Part shown: positions 12,060 through 24,893 of the stretch, one piece after another
Layout: each line of letters starts with the position of its first letter
Numbering within the stretch: the stretch's first letter is position 1
Assembly: GCA_963556195.1 (NCBI GenBank)
Contig: CAUVYP010001198.1
Location: 186,001 to 250,000, forward strand
Direction: 5' to 3'
Source: Sepiola atlantica
Taxonomy: Eukaryota; Mollusca; Cephalopoda; Sepiida; Sepiolidae
Length of the DNA stretch: 64,000 bases
The notes under the pieces: model-generated
What the model saw: only the letters and a program-made list of their open reading frames with translations
Told to the model about the DNA's origin: nothing
Database searches by the model: none
Translations under genes and position numbers: made by a program

Positions 12060-13547
12060 TTAGCGCGTTTTAAAGTTGATATCGCTTTTGTTTATAACTT
12101 CCACATTTATTCGAATTGTGCCACGAAACTTTGCAGACAGTCGCGGAGACATATTGTCTACTGAAATACGAAGTTTCAGAAGTGCAGCTCTTGTACTGCC
12201 GGAGATATGTCGATACAAACTGAATACGCAAAACATCAACAAAATTTAGCGCGTTGTAAAGTTGATATTGCTTTTGTTAATAACTTCCACATTTATTCGA
12301 ATTGTACCACGAAACTTTGCAGACAGTCGCGGATAGGCCTCTTCAACTGAAGTACCAAGTTTCAGAAGTGTAGCTCTGTTACTACCGGAGATATGTCGAT
12401 AAAAACTACATACGCAAAACATCAACAAAATTTAGCGCGTTTTAAAGTTGATATCGCTTTTGTTAATAACTTCCACATTTATTCGAATTGTACCACGAAA
12501 CTTTGCAGACAGTCGCGGATAGGCCTCTTCAACTTAAGAACCAAGTTTCAGAAGTGCAGCTCTTGTACTGCCGGAGATATGTCGATACAAACTAAATACG
12601 CAAAACATCAACAAAATTTAGCGCGTTTTAAAGTTGATATCGCTTTTGTTAATAACTTCCACATTTATTCGAATTGTGCCACGAAACTTTGCAGACAGTC
12701 GCGGAGACATGTTTTCTACTGAAGTACAAAGTTCCAGAAGTGCAGCTTTTGTACTGCCAGAGATATGTCGATACAAACTGAATACGCAAAACATCAACAA
12801 AATTTAGCGCGTTTTAAAGTTGATATCGCTTTTGTTAATAACTTCCACATTTATTCGAATTGTACCACGAAACTTTGCAGACAGTCGAAGATAGGCCTTT
12901 TCTACTGAAGTACCAAGTTTCAGAAGTGCAGCTCTTGTGCTGCCGGAGATATGTCGATACAAACTGAATACGCAAAACATCAACAAAATTTAGCGCGTTT
13001 TAAAGTTGATATCGCTTTTGTTAATAACTTCAATATTTATTCGAATTGTGCCACGAAACTTTGCAGACAGTCGCGGATAGGCCTCTTATACTGTAGTACC
13101 AAGTTTCAGAAGTGCAGCTCTTGTACTGCCGGAGATATGTCGATACAAACTGAATACGCAAAACATCAACAAAATTTAGCGCGTTTTAAAGTTGATATCG
13201 CTTTTGTTTATAACTTCCACATTTATTCGAATTGTGCCACGAAACTTTGCAGACAATCGCGGATAGGCCTTTTCTACTGAAGTACCAAGTTCCAGAAGTG
13301 CAGCTTTTGTACTGCCGGAGATATGTCGATACAAACTGAATACGCAAAACATCAACAAAATTTAGCGCGTTTTAAAGTTGATATCGCTTTTGTTAATAAC
13401 TTCCACATTTATTCGAATTGTACCACGAAACTTTGCAGACAGTCGCGGATAGGCTTCTTCAACTGAAGTACCAAGTTTCAGAAGTGCAGCTCTTGTACTA
13501 CCGGAGATATGTCGATACAAACTACATACGCAAAACATTAACAAAAT
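12060..13547 (+). repeat. 8-monomer unit, copy 2, 1,488 bp
   Basis: It repeats copy 1 monomer for monomer. The first monomer differs, as a junction should: it has TTTGTTTATAAC and GATTCGAATTGTG where 10573 has TTTTAATTG. The ACATACGCAAAACATTAAC tail of 13362 matches that of 11874. The deletion of copy 1 is absent here, so it arose after or outside this duplication. Confidence 0.88.
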
Positions 13548-14105
13548 TTAGCGCGTTTTAAAGTTGATATCGCTTTTGTTTATAACTTCCACATTTATTC
13601 GAATTGTGCCACGAAACTTTGCAGACAGTCGCGGATAGGCCTCTTATACTGTAGTACCAAGTTTCAGAAGTGCAGCTCTTGTACTGCCGGAGATATGTCG
13701 ATACAAACTGAATACGCAAAACATCAACAAAATTTAGCGCGTTTTAAAGTTGATATCGCTTTTGTTTATAACTTCCACATTTATTCGAATTGTGCCACGA
13801 AACTTTGCAGACAGTCGCGGATAGGCCTTTTCTACTGAAGTACCAAGTTCCAGAAGTGCAGCTTTTGTACTGCCGGAGATATGTCGATACAAACTGAATA
13901 CGCAAAACATCAACAAAATTTAGCGCGTTTTAAAGTTGATATCGCTTTTGTTAATAACTTCCACATTTATTCGAATTGTACCAAGAAAATTTGCAGACCG
14001 TCGCGGATAGGCTTCTTCAACTGAAGTACCAAGTTTCAGAAGTGCAGCTCTTGTACTACCGGAGATATGTCGATACAAACTACATACGCAAAACATTAAC
14101 AAAAT
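13548..14105 (+). repeat. Three-monomer duplication, 558 bp
   Basis: Monomers 13548, 13734 and 13920 follow 12990, 13176 and 13362 at an offset of 558 bp. The first is a hybrid: its left part (TTTGTTTATAACTTCC) matches the 12060 class, and its right part (GGATAGGCCTCTTATACTGTAG) matches the 12990 class. This is what an out-of-register exchange inside a monomer produces. It marks the right end of the left domain. Confidence 0.82.
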
Positions 14106-16523
14106 TTAGCGCGTTTTAAAGTTGATATCGCTTTTGTTTATAACTTCCACATTTATTCGAATTGTGCCACGAAACTTTGCAGACAGTCGCGGAGACAGAT
14201 TTTCTACTGATGTACTAAGTTTCAGAAGTGCAGCTCTTGTACTGCCGGAGATATGTCGATACAAACTGAATACGCAAAACATCAACAAAATTTAGCGCGT
14301 TTTAAAGTTGATATCGCTTTTGTTAATAACTTCCACATTTATTCGAATTGTGCCCAGAAACTTTGCAGACAGTCGCGGATAGACCGTTTCTACTGAAGTA
14401 CCAAGTTTCAGAAGAGCAGCTCTTGTACTGCCGGAGATATGTCGATACAAACTGAATACGCAAAACATCAACAAAATTTAGCGCGTTTTAAAGTTGATAT
14501 CGCTTTTGTTAATAACTTCCACAGTTATTCGAATTGTGCCACGAAACTTTGCAGACAGTCGCGGAGACAGATTTTCTACTGAAGTACCAAGTTTCAGAAG
14601 TGCAGCTCTGGTACTGCCGGAGATATGTCGATACAAACTGAATACGCAAAACATCAACAAAATTTAGCGCGTTTTAAAGTTGATACCGCTTTTGTTAATA
14701 ACTTCCACATTTATAAGAATTGTACCACGAAACTTTGCAGACAGTCGCGGAGAACTGTTTTCTATTGAAGTACCAAGTTCCAGAAGTGCAGCTTTTTTAC
14801 TGCCGGAGATATGTCGATACAAACTGAATACGCAAAACATGAACAAAAGTTAGCGCGTTTTAAAGTTGATATCGCTTTTGTTAATAACTTCCACATTTAT
14901 TCGAATTGTGCCACGAAACTTTGCAGACAGTCGCGGATAGACCTTTTCTACTGAAGTACCAAGTTTCAGAAGAGCAGCTCTTGTACTGCCGGAGATATGT
15001 CGATACAAACTGAATACGCAAAACATCAACAAAATTTAGCGCGTTTTAAAGTTGATATCGCTTTTGTTAATAACTTCCACAGTTATTCGAATTGTGCCAC
15101 GAAACTTTGCAGACAGTCGCGGAGACAGATTCTCTACTGAAGTACCTAGTTTCAGAAGTGCAGCTCTGGTACTGCCGGAGATATGTCGATACAAACTGAA
15201 TACGCAAAACATCAACAAAATTTAGCGCGTTTTAAAGTTGATACCGCTTTTGTTAATAACTTCCACATTTATTCGAATTGTGCCACAAAACTTTGCAAAC
15301 AGTCGCGGAGAACTGTTTTCTACTGAAGTACCAAGTTTCAGAAGTGCAGCTCTTGTACTGCCGGAGATATGTCGATACAAACTGAATACGCAAAACATCA
15401 ACAAAATTTAGCGCGTTTTAAAGTTGATATCGCTTTTGTTTATAACTTCCACATTTATTCGAATTGTGCCACCAAACTGTGCCGACAGTCGCGGAAACAT
15501 ATTGTCTACTGAAGTACCAAGGTTCAGAAGTGCAGCTCTTGTACTGCCGGAGATATGTCGATACAAACTGAATACGCAAAACATGAACAAAATTTAGCGC
15601 GTTTTAAAGTTGATATCGCTTTTGTTAATAACTTCAATATTTATTCGAATTGTGCCACGAAACTTTGCAGACAGTCGCGGAGACATATTTCCTACTGAAG
15701 TATCAAGTTTTAGAAGTGCAGCTCTTGTACTGCCGGAGATGTGTCGATACAAACTGAATACGCAAAACATCAACAAAATTTAGCGCGTTTTAAAGTTGAT
15801 ATCGCTTTTGTTAATAACTTCCACATTTATTCGAATTGTACCACGAAACTTTGCAGACAGTCGCGGATAGGCCTTTTCTACTGAAGTACCAAGTTTCAGA
15901 AGTGCAGCTCTGGTACTGCCGGAGATATGTCGATACAAACTGAATACGCAAAACATCAACAAAATGTAGCGCGTTTTAAAGTTGATATCGCTTTTGTTAA
16001 TAACTTCCACATTTATTCGACTTGTGCCACGAAACTTTGCAGACAGTCGCGGAGACATGTTTTCTACTGAAGTACCAAGTTCCAGAAGTGCCGCTTTTGT
16101 ACTGCCGGAGATATGTCGATACAAACTGAATACGCAAAACATCAACAAAATTTAGCGCGTTTTAAAGTTGATATCGCTTTTGTTAATAACTTCCACATTT
16201 ATTCGAATTGTGCCACGAAACTTTGCAGACAGTCGCAGACACAGATTTACTACTGAAGTACCAAGTTTCAGAAGTTCAGCTCTTGTACTGCCGGAGATAT
16301 GTCGATACAAACTGAATACGCAAAACATCAACAAAATTTAGCGCGTTTTAAAGTTGATATCGCTTTTGTTAATAACTTCCACATTTATTCGAATTGTGCC
16401 ACCAAACTTCGCAGACAGTCGCGGAGACATATTGTCTACTGAAGTACCAAGTTTCAGAAGTGCAGCTCTTGTACTGCCGGAGATATGTCGATACAAACTG
16501 AATACGCAAAACTTCAACAAAAT
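14106..16523 (+). repeat. Unit B1, 13 monomers, 2,418 bp
   Basis: The class order is a b c d b c e f g h i j k. The domain switches here: d monomers with ATAAGAATTG, CTATTGAAGTACC and CAGCTTTTTTACTG appear for the first time. The junction between 15780 and 15966 carries AAAATGTAGCG instead of AAAATTTAGCG, which removes the usual minus-strand stop. B1 is more diverged than the units that follow. Confidence 0.82.
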
Positions 16524-18569
16524 TTAGCGCGTTTTAAAGTTGATATCGCTTTTGTTAATAACTTCCACATTTATTCGAATTGTGCCACGAAACTTTGCAG
16601 ACAGTCGCGGAGACAGATTTTCTACTGATGTACTAAGTTTCAGAAGTGCAGCTCTTGTACTGCCGGAGATATGTCGATACAAACTGAATACGCAAAACAT
16701 CAACAAAATTTAGCGCGTTTTAAAGTTGATATCGCTTTTGTTAATAACTTCCACATTTATTCGAATTGTGCCAAGAAACTTTGCAGACAGTCGCGGATAG
16801 ACAGTTTCTACTGAAGTACCAAGTTTCAGAAGAGCAGCTCTTGTACTGCCGGAGATATGTCGATACAAACTGAATACGCAAAACATCAACAAAATTTAGC
16901 GCGTTTTAAAGTTGATATCGCTTTTGTTAATAACTTCCACAGTTATTCGAATTGTGCCACGAAACTTTGCAGACAGTCGCGGCGACAGATTTTCTACTGA
17001 AGTACCTAGTTTCAGAAGTGCAGCTCTGGTACTGCCGGAGATATGTCGATACAAACTGAATACGCAAAACATCAACTAAATTTAGCGCGTTTTAAAGTTG
17101 ATATCGCTTTTGTTAATAACTTCCACATTAATAAGAATTGTGCCACGAAACTTTGCAGACAGTCGCGGAGAACTGTTTTCTATTGAAGTACCAAGTTCCA
17201 GAAGTGCAGCTTTTTTACTGCCGGAGATATGTCGATACAAACTGAATACGCAAAACATGAACAAAATTTAGCGCGTTTTAAAGTTGATATCGCTTTTGTT
17301 AATAACTTCCACATTTATTTGAATTGTGCCAAGAAACTTTGCAGACAGTCGCGGATAGACAGTTTCTACTGAAGTACCAAGTTTCAGAAGAGCAGCTCTT
17401 GTACTGCCGGAGATATGTCGATACAAACTGAATACGCAAAACATCAACAAAATTTAGGGGCTTTCAAAGTTGATATCGCTTTTGTTAATAACTTCCACAG
17501 TTATTCGAATTGTGCCACGAAACTTTGCAGACAGTCGCGGAGACAGATTCTCTACTGAAGTATCTAGTTTCAGAAGTGCAGCTCTTGTACTGCCGGAGAT
17601 ACGTCGATACAAACTGAATACGCAAAACATCAGCAAAATTTAGCGCGTTTTAAAGTTTATACCGCTTTTGTTAATAACTTCCACATTTATTCGAATTGTG
17701 CCACGAAACTTTGCAGACAGTCGCGGAGACCTTTTTTCTACTGAACTACCAAGTTTCAGAACTGCAGCTTTTGTACTGCCGGTGATATGTCGATACAAAC
17801 TGAATACGCAAAACATCAACAAAATTCAGCGCGTTTTAAAGTTGATATCGCTTTTGTTAATAACTTCCACATTTATTCGAATTGTACCACGAAACTTTGC
17901 AGACAGTCGCAGATAGGCCTTTTCTACTCAAGTACCAAGTTTCAGAAGTGCAGCTCTTGTACTGCCGGAGATATGTCGATACAAACTGAATACGCAAAAC
18001 ATCAACAAAATTTAGCGCGTTTTAAAGGTGATATCGCTTTTGTTAATAACTTCCACATTTATTCGAATTGTGCCACGAAACTTTGCAGACAGTCGCGGAG
18101 ACATGTTTTCTACTGAAGTAGCAAGTTCCAGAAGTGCAGCTTTTGTACTGCCGGAGATATGTCGATACAAACTGAATACGCAAAACATGAACAAAATTTA
18201 GCGCGTTTTAAAGTTGATATCGCTTTTGTTAATAACTTCCACATTTATTCGAATTGTGCCACGAAACTTTGCGAACAGTCGCGAAGACATATTTACTACT
18301 GAAGTACCAAGTCTCAGAAGTGCAGCTCTTGGACTGCCGGAGATATGTCGATACAAACTGAATACGCAAAACATCAACAAAATTTAGCGCGTTTTAAAGT
18401 TGATATCGCTTTTGTTAATAACTTCCACATTTATTCGAATTGTGCCACCAAACTTCGCAGACAGTCGCGGAGACATATTGTCTACTGAAGTACCAAGTTT
18501 CAGAAGTGCAGCTCTTGTACTGCCGGAGATATGTCGATACAAACTGAATACGCAAAACTTCAACAAAAT
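16524..18569 (+). repeat. Unit B2, 11 monomers, 2,046 bp
   Basis: The order is a b c d b c2 l m, then an i-type monomer with GAAGTAGCAAG, then j2 and k. The l monomer (17640) has GGAGACCTTTTTTCT and GGTGATATG. The m monomer (17826) has TTCAGCG and TACTCAAGTACC. The start of the c2 monomer at 17454 reads TTAGGGGCTTTCAAAG, a local cluster of changes not seen in its counterparts. Confidence 0.83.
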
Positions 18570-21500
18570 TTAGCGCGTTTTAAAGTTGATATCGCTTTTG
18601 TTAATAACTTCCACATTTATTCGAATTGTGCCACGAAACTTTGCAGACAGTCGCGGAGACAGATTTTCTACTGATGTACTAAGTTTCAGAAGTGCAGCTC
18701 TTGTACTGCCGGAGATATGTCGATACAAACTGAATACGCAAAACATCAACAAAATTTAGCGCGTTTTAAAGTTGATATCGCTTTTGTTAATAACTTCCAC
18801 ATTTATTCGAATTGTGCCAAGAAACTTTGCAGACAGTCGCGGATAGACAGTTTCTACTGAAGTACCAAGTTTCAGAAGAGCAGCTCTTGTACTGCCGGAG
18901 ATATGTCGATACAAACTGAATACGCAAAACATCAACAAAATTTAGCGCGTTTTAAAGTTGATATCGCTTTTGTTAATAACTTCCACAGTTATTCGAATTG
19001 TGCCACGAAACTTTGCAGACAGTCGCGGAGACAGATTTTCTACTGAAGTACCTAGTTTCAGAAGTGCAGCTCTGGTACTGCCGGAGATATGTCGATACAA
19101 ACTGAATACGCAAAACATCAACTAAATTTAGCGCGTTTTAAAGTTGATACCGCTTTTGTTAATAACTTCCACATTTATAAGAATTGTGCCACGAAACTTT
19201 GCAGACAGTCGCGGAGAACTGTTTTCTATTGAAGTACCAAGTTCCAGAAGTGCAGCTTTTTTACTGCCGGAGATATGTCGATACAAACTGAATACGCAAA
19301 ACATGAACAAAATTTAGCGCGTTTTAAAGTTGATATCGCTTTTGTTAATAACTTCCACATTTATTCGAATTGTGCCAAGAAACTTTGCAGACAGTAACGG
19401 ATAGACAGTTTCTACTGAAGTACCCAGTTTCAGAAGAGCAGCTCTTGTACTGCCGGAGATATGTCGATACAAACTGAATACGCAAAACATCAACAAAATT
19501 TAGCGCGTTTTAAAGTTGATATCGCTTTTGTTAATAACTTCCACAGTTATTCGAATTGTGCCACGAAACTTTGCAGACAGTCGCGGAGACAGATTCTCTA
19601 CTGAAGTATCTAGTTTCAGAAGTGCAGCTCTAGTACTGCCGGAGATACGTCGATACAAACTGAATACGCAAAACATCAACAAAATTTAGCGCGTTTTAAA
19701 GTTGATATCGCTTTTGTTAATAACTTCCACATTTATAAGAATTGTGCCACGAAACTTTGCAGACAGTCGCGGAGACCTTTTTTCTACTGAAGTACCAAGT
19801 TCCAGAAGTGCAGCTTTTTTACTGCCGGAGATATGTCGATACAAACTGAATACGCAAAACATCAACAAAATTCAGCGCGTTTTAAAGTTGATATCGCTTT
19901 TGTTAATAACTTCCACATTTATTCGAATTGTACCACGAAACTTTGCAGACAGTCGCAGATAGGCCTTTTCTACTCAAGTACCAAGTTTCAGAAGTGCAGC
20001 TCTTGTACTGCCGGAGATATGTCGATACAAACTGAATACGCAAAACATCAACAAAATTTAGCGCGTTTTAAAGTTGATATCGCTTTTGTTAATGACTTCC
20101 ACATTTATTCGAATTGTGCCAAGAAACTTTGCAGACAGTCGCGGATAGACCGTTTCTACTGAAGTACCAAGTTTCAGAAGAGCAGCTCTTGTACTGCCGG
20201 AGATATGTCGATACAAACTGAATACGCAAAACATCAACAAAATTTAGCGCGTTTTAAAGTTGATACCGCTTTTGTTAATAACTTCCACATTTATAAGAAT
20301 TGTGCCACGAAACTTTGCAGACAGTCGCGGAGAACTGTTTTCTATTGAAGTACCAAGTTCCAGAAGTGCAGCTTTTTTACTGCCGGAGATATGTCGATAC
20401 AAACTGAATACGCAAAATATGAACAAAATTTAGCGCGTTTTAAAGTTGATATCGCTTTTGTTAATAACTTCCACATTTATTCGAATTGTGCCACGAAACT
20501 TTGCAGACAGTCGCGGAGAACTGTTTTCTATTGAAGTACCAAGTTTCAGAAGAGCAGCTTTTGTACTGCCGGAGATATGTCGATACAAACTGAATACGCA
20601 AAACATCAACAAAATTTAGCGCGTTTTAAAGTTGATATCGCTTTTGTTTATAACTTCCACATTTATTCGAATTGTGCCACCAAACTGTGCCGACAGTCGC
20701 GGAAACATATTGTCTACTGAAGTACCAAGGTTCAGAAGTGCAGCTCTTGTACTGCCGGAGATATGTCGATACAAACTGAATACGCAAAACATGAACAAAA
20801 TTTAGCGCGTTTTAAAGTTGATATCGCTTTTGTTAATAACTTCAATATTTATTCGAATTGTGCCACGAAACTTTGCAGACAGTCGCGGAGACATATTTAC
20901 TACTGAAGTATCAAGTTTTAGAAGTGCAGCTCTTGTACTGCCGGAGATGTGTCGATACAAACTGAATACGCAAAACATCAACAAAATTTAGCGCGTTTTA
21001 AAGTTGATATCGCTTTTGTTAATAACTTCCACATTTATTCGAATTGTACCACGAAACTTTGCAGACAGTCGCGGATAGGCCTTTTCTACTGAAGTACCAA
21101 GTTTCAGAAGTGCAGCTCTTGTACTGCCGGAGATATGTCGATACAAACTGAATACGCAAAACATCAACAAAATTTAGCGCGTTTTAAAGTTGATATCGCT
21201 TTTGTTAATAACTTCCACATTTATTCGACTTGTGCCACGAAACTTTGCAGACAGTCGCGGAGACATGTTTTCTACTGAAGTACCAAGTTCCAGAAGTGCC
21301 GCTTTTGTACTGCCGGAGATATGTCGATACAAACTGAATACGCAAAACATGAACAAAATTTAGCGCGTTTTAAAGTTGATATCGCTTTTGTTAATAACTT
21401 CCACATTTATTCGAATTGTGCCACGAAACTTTGCGAACAGTCGCGAAGACATATTTACTACTGAAGTACCAAGTCTCAGAAGTGCAGCTCTTGGACTGCC

Positions 21501-21731
21501 GGAGATATGTCGATACAAACTGAATACGCAAAACATCAACAAAATTTAGCGCGTTTTAAAGTTGATATCGCTTTTGTTAATAACTTCCACATTTATTCGA
21601 ATTGTGCCACCAAACTTCGCAGACAGTCGCGGAGACATATTGTCTACTGAAGTACCAAGTTTCAGAAGTGCAGCTCTTGTACTGCCGGAGATATGTCGAT
21701 ACAAACTGAATACGCAAAACTTCAACAAAAT
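18570..21731 (+). repeat. Unit B3, 17 monomers, 3,162 bp
   Basis: The order is a b c d b c2 l m b d d2 f g h i j2 k. B3 and B4 share rare marks such as ACAGTAACGGATAGACAG, TTAATGACTTCC and CGCAAAATATGAAC. The near-identical block actually spans 18198-21359 against 21360-24521, so the duplicated segment starts two monomers before this unit boundary. Confidence 0.88.
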
Positions 21732-24700
21732 TTAGCGCGTTTTAAAGTTGATATCGCTTTTGTTAATAACTTCCACATTTATTCGAATTGTGCCACGAAA
21801 CTTTGCAGACAGTCGCGGAGACAGATTTTCTACTGATGTACTAAGTTTCAGAAGTGCAGCTCTTGTACTGCCGGAGATATGTCGATACAAACTGAATACG
21901 CAAAACATCAACAAAATTTAGCGCGTTTTAAAGTTGATATCGCTTTTGTTAATAACTTCCACATTTATTCGAATTGTGCCAAGAAACTTTGCAGACAGTC
22001 GCGGATAGACAGTTTCTACTGAAGTACCAAGTTTCAGAAGAGCAGCTCTTGTACTGCCGGAGATATGTCGATACAAACTGAATACGCAAAACATCAACAA
22101 AATTTAGCGCGTTTTAAAGTTGATATCGCTTTTGTTAATAACTTCCACAGTTATTCGAATTGTGCCACGAAACTTTGCAGACAGTCGCGGAGACAGATTT
22201 TCTACTGAAGTACCTAGTTTCAGAAGTGCAGCTCTGGTACTGCCGGAGATATGTCGATACAAACTGAATACGCAAAACATCAACTAAATTTAGCGCGTTT
22301 TAAAGTTGATACCGCTTTTGTTAATAACTTCCACATTTATAAGAATTGTGCCACGAAACTTTGCAGACAGTCGCGGAGAACTGTTTTCTATTGAAGTACC
22401 AAGTTCCAGAAGTGCAGCTTTTTTACTGCCGGAGATATGTCGATACAAACTGAATACGCAAAACATGAACAAAATTTAGCGCGTTTTAAAGTTGATATCG
22501 CTTTTGTTAATAACTTCCACATTTATTCGAATTGTGCCAAGAAACTTTGCAGACAGTAACGGATAGACAGTTTCTACTGAAGTACCCAGTTTCAGAAGAG
22601 CAGCTCTTGTACTGCCGGAGATATGTCGATACAAACTGAATACGCAAAACATCAACAAAATTTAGCGCGTTTTAAAGTTGATATCGCTTTTGTTAATAAC
22701 TTCCACAGTTATTCGAATTGTGCCACGAAACTTTGCAGACAGTCGCGGAGACAGATTCTCTACTGAAGTATCTAGTTTCAGAAGTGCAGCTCTAGTACTG
22801 TCGGAGATACGTCGATACAAACTGAATACGCAAAACATCAACAAAATTTAGCGCGTTTTAAAGTTGATATCGCTTTTGTTAATAACTTCCACATTTATAA
22901 GAATTGTGCCACGAAACTTTGCAGACAGTCGCGGAGACCTTTTTTCTACTGAAGTACCAAGTTCCAGAAGTGCAGCTTTTTTACTGCCGGAGATATGTCG
23001 ATACAAACTGAATACGCAAAACATCAACAAAATTCAGCGCGTTTTAAAGTTGATATCGCTTTTGTTAATAACTTCCACATTTATTCGAATTGTACCACGA
23101 AACTTTGCAGACAGTCGCAGATAGGCCTTTTCTACTCAAGTACCAAGTTTCAGAAGTGCAGCTCTTGTACTGCCGGAGATATGTCGATACAAACTGAATA
23201 CGCAAAACATCAACAAAATTTAGCGCGTTTTAAAGTTGATATCGCTTTTGTTAATGACTTCCACATTTATTCGAATTGTGCCAAGAAACTTTGCAGACAG
23301 TCGCGGATAGACCGTTTCTACTGAAGTACCAAGTTTCAGAAGAGCAGCTCTTGTACTGCCGGAGATATGTCGATACAAACTGAATACGCAAAACATCAAC
23401 AAAATTTAGCGCGTTTTAAAGTTGATACCGCTTTTGTTAATAACTTCAACATTTATAAGAATTGTGCCACGAAACTTTGCAGACAGTCGCGGAGAACTGT
23501 TTTCTATTGAAGTACCAAGTTCCAGAAGTGCAGCTTTTTTACTGCCGGAGATATGTCGATACAAACTGAATACGCAAAATATGAACAAAATTTAGCGCGT
23601 TTTAAAGTTGATATCGCTTTTGTTAATAACTTCCACATTTATTCGAATTGTGCCACGAAACTTTGCAGACAGTCGCGGAGAACTGTTTTCTATTGAAGTA
23701 CCAAGTTTCAGAAGAGCAGCTTTTGTACTGCCGGAGATATGTCGATACAAACTGAATACGCAAAACATCAACAAAATTTAGCGCGTTTTAAAGTTGATAT
23801 CGCTTTTGTTTATAACTTCCACATTTATTCGAATTGTGCCACCAAACTGTGCCGACAGTCGCGGAAACATATTGTCTACTGAAGTACCAAGGTTCAGAAG
23901 TGCAGCTCTTGTACTGCCGGAGATATGTCGATACAAACTGAATACGCAAAACATGAACAAAATTTAGCGCGTTTTAAAGTTGATATCGCTTTTGTTAATA
24001 ACTTCAATATTTATTCGAATTGTGCCACGAAACTTTGCAGACAGTCGCGGAGACATATTTACTACTGAAGTATCAAGTTTTAGAAGTGCAGCTCTTGTAC
24101 TGCCGGAGATGTGTCGATACAAACTGAATACGCAAAACATCAACAAAATTTAGCGCGTTTTAAAGTTGATATCGCTTTTGTTAATAACTTCCACATTTAT
24201 TCGAATTGTACCACGAAACTTTGCAGACAGTCGCGGATAGGCCTTTTCTACTGAAGTACCAAGTTTCAGAAGTGCAGCTCTTGTACTGCCGGAGATATGT
24301 CGATACAAACTGAATACGCAAAACATCAACAAAATTTAGCGCGTTTTAAAGTTGATATCGCTTTTGTTAATAACTTCCACATTTATTCGACTTGTGCCAC
24401 GAAACTTTGCAGACAGTCGCGGAGACATGTTTTCTACTGAAGTACCAAGTTCCAGAAGTGCCGCTTTTGTACTGCCGGAGATATGTCGATACAAACTGAA
24501 TACGCAAAACATGAACAAAATTTAGCGCGTTTTAAAGTTGATATCGCTTTTGTTAATAACTTCCACATTTATTCGAATTGTGCCACGAAACTTTGCAGAC
24601 AGTCGCAGAGACAGATTTACTACTGAAGTACCAAGTTTCAGAAGTGCAGCTCTTGTACTGCCGGAGATATGTCGATACAAACTGAATACGCAAAACATCA

Positions 24701-24893
24701 ACAAAATTTAGCGCGTTTTAAAGTTGATATCGCTTTTGTAAATAACTTCCACATTTATTCGAATTGTGCCACCAAACTTCGCAGACAGTCGCGGAGACAT
24801 ATTGTCTACTGAAGTACCAAGTTTCAGAAGTGCAGCTCTTGTACTGCCGGAGATATGTCGATACAAACTGAATACGCAAAACATCAACAAAAT
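21732..24893 (+). repeat. Unit B4, 17 monomers, 3,162 bp
   Basis: It repeats B3 at exactly 3,162 bp with very few substitutions seen by eye, such as CTGTCGGAG at about 22799 against CTGCCGGAG, and TTCAACATTT near 23447 against TTCCACATTT. Its last two monomers (24522, 24708) are instead of the j and k types found in the following 9-mers, so the duplication ends near 24521. Confidence 0.88.
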
